Shown: piece after piece, positions 1-5,012 of the stretch
How positions within the stretch are numbered: position 1 is the stretch's first letter
Layout: each line of letters opens with the position of its first letter
DNA from: Klebsiella pneumoniae
GTDB taxonomy: Bacteria; Bacteroidota; Bacteroidia; Flavobacteriales; Flavobacteriaceae
Assembly (NCBI GenBank): GCA_943325355.2
Contig: CALPPA020000063.1
Span: 1 to 8,804 of the forward strand
Direction of reading: 5' to 3'
Length of the DNA stretch: 8,804 nt
The notes under the pieces: generated by a model
Told to the model about the DNA's origin: nothing
The model's input: only the letters and a program-made list of their open reading frames with translations
Databases searched by the model: none
Made by a program: the position numbers and the translations under genes

Positions 1-916
1 AGGACAAATCGTTATGGAGGGTTATCTAAATTTAAGAATCCAGCCTTGGGTTCGAAGAATAATCACCCGATTAATCGCCATTGTTCCTGCTGTAATTGTT
101 ATTTCTATTTTTGGCGAAAGTGTAACCGGTAAAATGTTAATTTTAAGTCAAGTTATTTTAAGCTTACAGTTGGGTTTTGCCATCATTCCGTTGATACATT
201 TTGTAAGTGATAAGTCTAAAATGAGAGGCTTTCATATTTCAAAAACTACCCAAATTGCTTCTTGGATTGTAGCGTCAATAATCGTTTCATTAAATGTAAA
301 ATTAGTGTACAATGAAATTGTTGGCTGGCTCGAAACTTCTGAAAACCCAATTGTTTTATGGTTTACGGTAGTTCCGTTGGCTTTTGGCTTCTTGATTTTG
401 TTATTGTATATCGTTTTCAAACCTTTTGTGACCAAAGCAAAAATGGAAATTCAAAATCATTCACCACATAATTTAAAATTGCAATTTTCTAAAACTGGAA
501 GTTATACTAAAAAGAATATTGCTATTTCGGTAGATTTTTCAAATGCTGACGAAATTGCCATAAACAGTGCTTTCGAGTTAGGAGGTATAGAAGCAAAATA
601 TACTTTGATACACGTTGTAGAAACCGTAGGGGCAATGGTTTATGGTGAAAATATTGAAGACCAAGAAACATTAATTGACGCCAATTTATTAAAAGAATAC
701 AAGGAAATGCTTTCGCAAAAAGGATTTAAAGTAAAAACAAAATTAGGTTATGGCAAGCCCAATAATGTCATTCCAGAAATTATCAATACAGGTAATTTTG
801 ACGTTTTGGTTATGGGAACACACGGCCACACTGGAATCAAGGATTTGCTTTTTGGCACCACCGTCGACAAGTTGCGTCATAAGATTTCGATACCTTTATT
901 TATTGTAAAAAATTAA
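1..916 (+). CDS. mntH: Nramp-family Mn2+/Fe2+ transporter fused to a C-terminal universal stress protein (Usp) domain, 5' truncated
   Basis: Proton-coupled divalent metal importer of the inner membrane; only its C-terminal part is visible. The reading frame is open from base 2, and the codons before the ATG at 14 read GQIV, giving GQIVMEGYL, the conserved Nramp transport motif before TM9 (GQVVMQGF in E. coli MntH). So the ATG at 14 is an internal methionine. Counting from it, four hydrophobic segments lie at about 17-35, 40-63, 82-104 and 113-136, taken as TM9-12. After a linker, a Usp domain spans about 164-300, with the ATP-binding pattern G-2X-G-9X-G-T at G268, G271, G281 and T282. A twelfth helix would put this domain in the cytoplasm, where Usp domains act. 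The metal-binding DPGN and MPH motifs are expected upstream, outside the window. The neighbouring DtxR/MntR-type repressor supports manganese or iron as substrate. The family call is firm; substrate preference is inferred. Confidence 0.9.
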   Translation, partial: GQIVMEGYLNLRIQPWVRRIITRLIAIVPAVIVISIFGESVTGKMLILSQVILSLQLGFAIIPLIHFVSDKSKMRGFHISKTTQIASWIVASIIVSLNVKLVYNEIVGWLETSENPIVLWFTVVPLAFGFLILLLYIVFKPFVTKAKMEIQNHSPHNLKLQFSKTGSYTKKNIAISVDFSNADEIAINSAFELGGIEAKYTLIHVVETVGAMVYGENIEDQETLIDANLLKEYKEMLSQKGFKVKTKLGYGKPNNVIPEIINTGNFDVLVMGTHGHTGIKDLLFGTTVDKLRHKISIPLFIVKN

Positions 917-920
917 ATTT

Positions 921-1083
921 AACCATAAAGGACACAAAGAAGGCGCAAAGAACACAAAGTTTTTACTAAAATTTTTTTCAAAATAATGATGTTTTTTTTG
1001 TATTCTAAAAACCGAAGGTTTTTAACTATGCGAACTTAAATTTTTAAACAAAAAAAATGAACTTTGCGCCTTAGCGGTAAAAT
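921..1083. repeat. Intergenic imperfect inverted repeat with CAAAG-rich arms
   Basis: Most of the gap between the transporter and repressor genes. The left arm (921-960) holds three spaced copies of a CACAAAG/CGCAAAG unit at roughly 11-12 base intervals. The right arm (1060-1083) is its partial complement; the longest exact match is AAGGCGCAAAG at 940-950 against 1062-1072. The intervening 100 bases are very AT-rich. Intergenic elements with runs of GCAAAG and their complements are, from memory, common in Flavobacterium genomes, so this may be a degenerate member of such a family. No TAnnTTTG promoter box was found here, so the repressor may be cotranscribed with the transporter. Confidence 0.55.
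1006..1024 (+). terminator. Weak hairpin after the transporter gene, possible terminator or attenuator
   Basis: The sequence reads TAAAAACC-GAA-GGTTTTTA: an 8-bp perfect stem with a 3-base loop, whose 3' arm contains five T. It lies about 90 bases after the transporter stop and 90 before the repressor start. Only two of the eight pairs are G-C and the T-run is part of the stem, so it may be a weak terminator, an attenuator or a chance hairpin in AT-rich DNA. Confidence 0.3.
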
Positions 1084-1088
1084 TTTCC

Positions 1089-1106
1089 TAACCTCTAACC
1101 TCTAAC
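1089..1106 (+). repeat. Short tandem repeat TAACCTC just before the repressor start
   Basis: Two exact 7-base copies of TAACCTC (1089-1095 and 1096-1102) are followed by a partial third (TAAC, 1103-1106). The array ends 6 bases before the repressor ATG and so occupies the position of a ribosome binding site. No purine-rich Shine-Dalgarno sequence is present there. A change in copy number would alter the leader length. Confidence 0.5.
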
Positions 1107-1112
1107 TTCCAA

Positions 1113-1766
1113 ATGACTTTTTCAGAAGAAAATTATTTAAAAGCTATTTTTCATCTCACCATTGTTTCAGATTTTGAAATAAGCACGAATGCGATTGCCG
1201 AAATGATGGAAACCAAAGCTTCATCTGTAACAGATATGCTTAAAAAACTAGCCGAAAAAGATTTAGTGAATTACAAAAAATACCAAGGTGTTTCCTTAAC
1301 AGAACAAGGAAAACTTACTGCCAAAATGATTGTGCGCAAACACCGTTTATGGGAAGTTTTTTTGGTCGAAAAATTAGATTTTTCGTGGGATGAGGTTCAC
1401 GATATTGCAGAACAATTAGAACACATCAAATCTGAAAAACTAATCAATAAACTCGATGATTTTTTAGGTAATCCAACCGAAGATCCACACGGAGATCCAA
1501 TTCCTAATGCAAAAGGACAAATTATTACTATCGAAAAACAACTGCTATCAGAGTTGTCAGAAAATCAAATAGGAATCTGTGTAGGAGTAAAAGATTCGTC
1601 ATCAGAATTTTTGAAATATCTAGACAAGCAGGAAATTTCTTTGGGTTCGAAAATGGAAATCATTTCAAAAGAAAGCTTTGATATGTCTTTAATGATAAAA
1701 GTAGACTCAAAAGAATTGACGATTTCAAATAAAATTGCAAGTAATCTTTTTGTGAAAGTGGGTTAA
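1113..1766 (+). CDS. mntR: DtxR/MntR-family metal-dependent transcriptional repressor
   Basis: Cytoplasmic metal-sensing repressor of 217 aa; when metal-loaded, members bind operators of metal uptake genes. The N-terminal winged helix-turn-helix (about 1-65) opens with the typical TEENYLKAIFHL-like start, which supports this ATG. The dimerisation and metal-binding domain covers about 66-140 and includes DPHGDPIP at 124-131, the counterpart of CPHGNPIP in DtxR. The rest (about 155-217) fits the FeoA/SH3-like domain found in the longer DtxR/IdeR subclass and absent from the short B. subtilis MntR. Likely metal ligands by alignment from memory are H77, E81, H96, E100, E103 and H104. The MntR-specific D8 and E11 positions are N7 and K10. 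Position next to an Nramp transporter suggests control of that gene; the converging feo cluster is a second candidate target. Mn versus Fe specificity cannot be settled from the sequence. Confidence 0.9.
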   Translation: MTFSEENYLKAIFHLTIVSDFEISTNAIAEMMETKASSVTDMLKKLAEKDLVNYKKYQGVSLTEQGKLTAKMIVRKHRLWEVFLVEKLDFSWDEVHDIAEQLEHIKSEKLINKLDDFLGNPTEDPHGDPIPNAKGQIITIEKQLLSELSENQIGICVGVKDSSSEFLKYLDKQEISLGSKMEIISKESFDMSLMIKVDSKELTISNKIASNLFVKVG

Positions 1767-1888
1767 TGACAATCACAACCATCACCGCAATTTTTATCCG
1801 TTTTTTTCTTTTTCAAAAAGAATTTTTTGAACAAAAACAAAATTGCAATTCCCAGGGTTATATAAGTTAAAATTTCTTGAAAATCCAT
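1763..1888 (-). CDS. FeoB-associated Cys-rich membrane protein, 41 aa
   Basis: A small gene in the feo cluster. Its ATG at 1888-1886 lies 12 bases after the stop of the PAS gene on the same strand. The protein begins MDFQEILTYITLG, has one hydrophobic helix at about 7-20, then a basic stretch (KKFFLKKKKT, 21-30), and ends in CGDGCDCH (34-41). One membrane helix, a Lys-rich junction and a short C-terminal cluster of Cys match the FeoB-associated Cys-rich membrane protein family, which occurs next to feoB in many bacteria. The basic segment predicts a cytoplasmic Cys tail (positive-inside rule). Its role is not well established; a help with iron handling or FeoB assembly is usually proposed. 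The three Cys and terminal His could bind Fe2+ or a cluster (inference). The stop codon overlaps that of the convergent repressor gene by 4 bases. Confidence 0.85.
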   Translation of the reverse strand: MDFQEILTYITLGIAILFLFKKFFLKKKKTDKNCGDGCDCH

Positions 1889-1900
1889 AATTAGGGGTTT

Positions 1901-2386
1901 TTAGGAAGCTAATCGTTCAAGAGCAATATAGTTTAAGAACTCTCCTTTTTTTGAAAACATAGGATAAGCTTCAATCTCACACCAATAGGAATCTCCATTT
2001 TTTCGATAGTTTAAAACTACTTCTTTAAATGGTTTTAAATCGTTCAAAGCCGTTTTTATTCTTTGTTTTGTTACTGTAGAAGTAGCTTCTCCTTGAAACA
2101 TAGCAGGAGATTTTCCTATGATTTCTTTTGTTTGGTACCCATTTATTTGTGAAATATTTTTGGAGGCAAATATAATTTTAAAGTTTTTATCAGTAATGAT
2201 AATCTCCCTGTTATCTTTTTGAGATTGTTTCAGATAATCTTGTTTAGCACTCCAATTAGCTTGAATTTTATGGAATAGGATTGCTTCATTTAAATAGTCT
2301 TTGCGAAACTCCCAAGTGGTTAGTGGCAGCGGAAGCAGGTTTAATTTGCTGTAATATTTGGCACAAGCGGTATCATAATTTTTCAT
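1901..2386 (-). CDS. Short PAS-domain protein, LOV-like but without the photoactive cysteine
   Basis: A 161-residue soluble protein with no membrane segment and no output domain. Residues 1-55 are a helical, Trp- and Tyr-containing extension (PLPLTTWEF at 19-27) that I cannot assign. Residues about 58-158 form one PAS domain: IIITDKNFKIIFASKNISQINGY, then GKSPAMFQGEAT (91-102), then LNYRKNGDSYWCEIEAYP (125-142). This order matches LOV/PAS_9 domains (GRNCRFLQG; LNYRKDG.FWN), but the adduct Cys position is P94, and the second flavin-contacting Asn is C136; N126 and Q98 are kept. It follows feoB by 64 bases and precedes the FeoB-associated gene by 14, so it is probably cotranscribed with the latter and perhaps with feoAB. 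A sensory or regulatory role in iron uptake is inferred from position only; ligand and partner are unknown. It is not a histidine kinase or cyclase. Confidence 0.8.
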   Translation of the reverse strand: MKNYDTACAKYYSKLNLLPLPLTTWEFRKDYLNEAILFHKIQANWSAKQDYLKQSQKDNREIIITDKNFKIIFASKNISQINGYQTKEIIGKSPAMFQGEATSTVTKQRIKTALNDLKPFKEVVLNYRKNGDSYWCEIEAYPMFSKKGEFLNYIALERLAS

Positions 2387-2417
2387 AACGAACGTTTAAA
2401 TCAATTTATAAAAGCCT

Positions 2418-2425
2418 CAAAAGTA
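2418..2425 (-). promoter_or_regulatory. Candidate Bacteroidetes -7 box (TACTTTTG) before the PAS gene
   Basis: Read on the - strand this is TACTTTTG, an exact match to the Bacteroidetes TAnnTTTG -7 element. It sits between the feoB stop and the PAS start, with 31 bases to the ATG, a suitable leader length. A TTG at a fitting -33 distance was not found, so the promoter is only half supported. If active, the PAS and FeoB-associated genes could be expressed independently of feoAB. The same 8-mer is found upstream of feoA. Confidence 0.4.
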
Positions 2426-2450
2426 AGAAATTTTACAATTAAAACTACTT

Positions 2451-4553
2451 TTATTTTAATAGTTGATAGGCAAGCAGTGCTACAATATAAGCAAAACTGC
2501 TCATAAAAATCAATTGTCCCAAAGGCCATTTCCAACTATTAGTCTCCTTTTTAGTAACGGCTAGCGTACTCGCGCATTGCATTGCAAATGCATAAAACAA
2601 CAATAAGGAAATACCAGAAGCAAAATTAAATATTTTATTTCCAGTTTTGGGATTTACCTCGGCAGCCATTTTGTTTTTTATGGTGGCTTCATTGTCGCTT
2701 CCTCCAACACTGTAAATGGTGGCAAGCGTCCCCACAAAAACTTCTCTTGCAGCAAAAGAACTGATAATGGCAATGCCAATTTTCCAATCGTATCCCAAAG
2801 GCGAAATTGCCGGTTCAATGGTTTTTCCCATCAGTCCAATATAGGAATTTTCTAATTTATAAGAAGCTACTTTGTTTTTCAACTCTAATTTTGACAATCC
2901 TACATTCTCCGTTTTTGACATAAGAATAGCCTCGGCATCACTGAATTTTTTACTTGGTCCATTCGAAGCTAAAAACCATAAAATTATTGATATGGAGAGA
3001 ATGATTTTTCCTGCTCCAAAAACAAAAGCTTTGGTTTTTTCAACAACGTTTATCGCAACGTTTTTAAACAGAGGCAATTTATAATTGGGCATTTCGACCA
3101 CAAAGAAAGTTTTGCAATTGAGATGGAGTACTTTATGAAGCACATAAGCCGATAATATGGCCATTCCAAAACCAATAAGATACAACAACATCAGCGTTAA
3201 CCCTTGTAAATTAAGGAAACCAAAAACAAATTGGTCGGGAATCACCAGTCCAATTATAATAGCATAAACGGGTAATCTAGCTGAACAAGTAGCAAAAGGA
3301 GTTACGAGAATCGTGATTAACCGTTCTTTCCAGTTTTCGATATTTCGAGTGGCCATTATCGCCGGAATGGCACAGGCAGTTCCCGAAATTAAAGGCACAA
3401 CGCTTTTTCCCGAAAGTCCAAATTTACGCATTATTTTATCCATCAAAAAAACTACTCGACTCATATAACCGCTTTCTTCGAGAATGGAAATGAACAAAAA
3501 CAAGAATGCAATTTGCGGAATAAATATCAAAATCCCTCCTATTCCCGGTATAATCCCTTGTGCAATTAAATTGGTAAACGCTCCTGGAGGCAAGTTATCG
3601 CTTGCCAATGAACTTAAGCTGGCAAAGCTACGGTCTATAAAATCCATTGGTGTTTTGGACCATTCAAAAATAGATTGAAAAATACCGAACAATATGAAAA
3701 AGAAAATTACATAACCCCAAATCTTATGAGTCAGTATTCTATCTAATTGGCTCCTGAAATCAGTAGCCAAAGCAGAATCTACTTTATGACCCACTTTTAG
3801 CGTTTCATTTATGAATTGATAGCGTTTGATGGTTTCTTTTTGTTGTAGCTTTTTTAGTTCAGAATCGCTTTTTGTAAAAGAATCGTTTTTGAGCGCCTTT
3901 CTATTTAAATCTACAAAATTCACGTCTTGAGTAATCAGTAACCAAAGTTTGTATAAAGATTGGTTGGGAAATGTTTTTCGAAGGGTGTTGAAATATTCTT
4001 CATCGATAGTAGAGGCATTTAAACACGGGGCTGTTGTGATAGTTTTATAGGAGGTAATTACATTTTTTAATTCCTCAAATCCAGTTCCTTTTCTAGAACT
4101 TACTAACACAATTTTAGTTTTTAATTGAGACTCTAAATAAGGAATGTCCAATGAAATTCCCTTATATTTCATTCTGTCAATCATATTGATGACTAGAATT
4201 GTTGGAATTTCCAAGTCTTTAATTTGTGTAAAAAGTAATAAATTTCGTTTTAGATTTTCTACTTCAGAAATTAAAACAATTACATCGGGATAGAGTTTAT
4301 CGTTTTTGTTGAGTAAGAGTTCAATCACCACATTCTCATCGGCAGAACTAGCATTTAAACTGTAGGTTCCTGGTAAATCGATTACGTTTGCGTTGATGTT
4401 TGTAGATAATTTGCAAAAGCCAACTTTCTTTTCAACAGTAATTCCGGGATAATTTCCCACTTGCTGGTTCAAGCCCGTAAGCTGGTTAAAAACCGAAGTT
4501 TTTCCCACGTTTGGATTCCCTATTAAAGCGACATTGATATTTTGCTTGCTCAT
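2451..4553 (-). CDS. feoB: Ferrous iron transport protein B (GTP-dependent Fe2+ permease)
   Basis: Inner-membrane Fe2+ importer of 700 aa, somewhat shorter than E. coli FeoB (773). The N-terminal G domain shows G1 GNPNVGKTS (12-20), G2 PGITVE with T39 (36-41), G3 DLPG (59-62), G4 NMID (123-126) and G5 around SSRKG (152-156). A helical insert or GDI-like region covers about 170-270. The membrane domain starts near 280 and has about eight hydrophobic segments. The two Gate motifs are present: SGTACAIPA (390-398, C394) and FATCSARLPVYA (420-431, C423), corresponding to GCNVPA and CGARLPVYA in E. coli. A later MQCAST places C660 in the last third. The gene begins 6 bases after the feoA stop, so the two are almost certainly cotranscribed. 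All key motifs are intact and no frameshift is seen. Family assignment is secure. Confidence 0.97.
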   Translation of the reverse strand: MSKQNINVALIGNPNVGKTSVFNQLTGLNQQVGNYPGITVEKKVGFCKLSTNINANVIDLPGTYSLNASSADENVVIELLLNKNDKLYPDVIVLISEVENLKRNLLLFTQIKDLEIPTILVINMIDRMKYKGISLDIPYLESQLKTKIVLVSSRKGTGFEELKNVITSYKTITTAPCLNASTIDEEYFNTLRKTFPNQSLYKLWLLITQDVNFVDLNRKALKNDSFTKSDSELKKLQQKETIKRYQFINETLKVGHKVDSALATDFRSQLDRILTHKIWGYVIFFFILFGIFQSIFEWSKTPMDFIDRSFASLSSLASDNLPPGAFTNLIAQGIIPGIGGILIFIPQIAFLFLFISILEESGYMSRVVFLMDKIMRKFGLSGKSVVPLISGTACAIPAIMATRNIENWKERLITILVTPFATCSARLPVYAIIIGLVIPDQFVFGFLNLQGLTLMLLYLIGFGMAILSAYVLHKVLHLNCKTFFVVEMPNYKLPLFKNVAINVVEKTKAFVFGAGKIILSISIILWFLASNGPSKKFSDAEAILMSKTENVGLSKLELKNKVASYKLENSYIGLMGKTIEPAISPLGYDWKIGIAIISSFAAREVFVGTLATIYSVGGSDNEATIKNKMAAEVNPKTGNKIFNFASGISLLLFYAFAMQCASTLAVTKKETNSWKWPLGQLIFMSSFAYIVALLAYQLLK

Positions 4554-4559
4554 TTTGAG

Positions 4560-4793
4560 TTATTTATTGACGATATCAACCTCAATTTCACGAGCAGTTT
4601 CCATACGAATGGCAAGATGCGAACCATTTATATCTAAATATAAAGGATCACCAAAAGGAGCAATTTGAAGTAATTCGACTGTATTTCCAGGCAAACAACC
4701 CATTTCTAATAATTTTAACGGAATAACGTCAGCATCAAAATCTTTGATGATGGCTTTATCTCCTTTTTTTAAGCTGGCAATCGTAGTTTTCAA
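4560..4793 (-). CDS. feoA: Ferrous iron transport protein A, probable TTG start
   Basis: Small cytoplasmic SH3-like protein required with FeoB for Fe2+ uptake. The body contains KKGDKAIIKDF, then the family hallmark LKLLEMGCLPGNTVELLQIAPFGDPLYLDINGS-like run, then HLAIRMETAREIEV. No in-frame ATG precedes the conserved start. The TTG at 4793-4791 gives a 77-residue protein beginning at KTTIASLKKGD, the usual length for FeoA. A longer frame from a TTG at 4856 would add 21 hydrophobic residues with no family counterpart, and it would begin inside a 12-bp palindrome and run through the likely -7 box. The shorter start is therefore preferred; AAATAAGAA just upstream is a modest purine-rich leader. 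The gene heads the feo cluster, 6 bases before feoB. Confidence 0.92.
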   Translation of the reverse strand: MKTTIASLKKGDKAIIKDFDADVIPLKLLEMGCLPGNTVELLQIAPFGDPLYLDINGSHLAIRMETAREIEVDIVNK

Positions 4794-4820
4794 ATTCTTA
4801 TTTAGATTGAATATAGATTG

Positions 4821-4828
4821 CAAAAGTA
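4821..4828 (-). promoter_or_regulatory. Probable feoA promoter -7 box (TACTTTTG)
   Basis: On the - strand the sequence TACTTTTGC matches the Bacteroidetes -7 consensus TAnnTTTG exactly. It ends 27 bases before the preferred feoA TTG start, which leaves a short leader. The nearest upstream TTG (4856-4854), lying in the palindrome at 4851-4862, is 25 bases away, slightly longer than the usual 17-23 base spacer. The intervening tract is T-rich. Placement before a well-defined operon raises confidence above a random match. Confidence 0.5.
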
Positions 4829-4850
4829 CAGTAAAAAAAAGAATATATAA

Positions 4851-4862
4851 TGACAATTGTCA
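4851..4862. promoter_or_regulatory. Perfect 12-bp palindrome TGACAATTGTCA upstream of feoA, candidate operator
   Basis: TGACAATTGTCA equals its own reverse complement. It overlaps the -33 region of the predicted feoA promoter, where a repressor would block polymerase. AATTGT recurs at 4872-4877 and 4886-4891, and a second AT-only palindrome, AATTTTAAAATT, lies at 4878-4889. Ferrous iron genes are normally repressed by Fur or a DtxR-family protein; the repressor encoded nearby is an obvious candidate. The sequence does not match a Fur box I can recall, so the binding protein is unknown. Confidence 0.4.
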
Positions 4863-4910
4863 GGTTATGCCAATTGTAATTTTAAAATTGTCTAATCCAT
4901 TTTATAATTA

Positions 4911-4977
4911 TATCTCGACGAATTCGGGAGATAATGTCGATAGACAATATATTTAGTTCTCCCGATAGCTATCGGGA
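4911..4977. repeat. Cluster of CGGGA-type palindromes between feoA and the SCO gene
   Basis: The 18-base sequence at 4960-4977, TCCCGATAGCTATCGGGA, is a perfect palindrome. About 46 bases to its left, an imperfect one is centred on CGAATTCG (4919-4926) with outer arms TATCTC (4911-4916) and GAGATA (4928-4933). The right half of the first and the left half of the second also pair: TCGGGAGA (4924-4931) with TCTCCCGA (4958-4965). A small TGTC-GATA-GACA (4935-4946) lies between. Palindromes of the CCCGATAGCTATCGGG type recur, as I remember, in flavobacterial intergenic DNA. The perfect one lies 35 bases after the SCO stop and may act in 3' end formation, although no T-run follows it. Confidence 0.6.
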
Positions 4978-5012
4978 ATATTGGACTATTATTAATTGCT
5001 AATCAGTATTTA

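Noticed and set aside
14..16. ATG at 14 as the true start of a short membrane-Usp protein
   Set aside because: The four upstream codons (GQIV) complete the conserved Nramp motif, so this methionine is internal to a longer transporter.
2387..2397. AACGAACGTTT immediately upstream of the PAS gene and again at 5736-5746 upstream of the SCO gene
   Set aside because: Both copies precede genes on the - strand, but shared 11-mers are expected several times by chance in 8.8 kb, and nothing else links the two sites.
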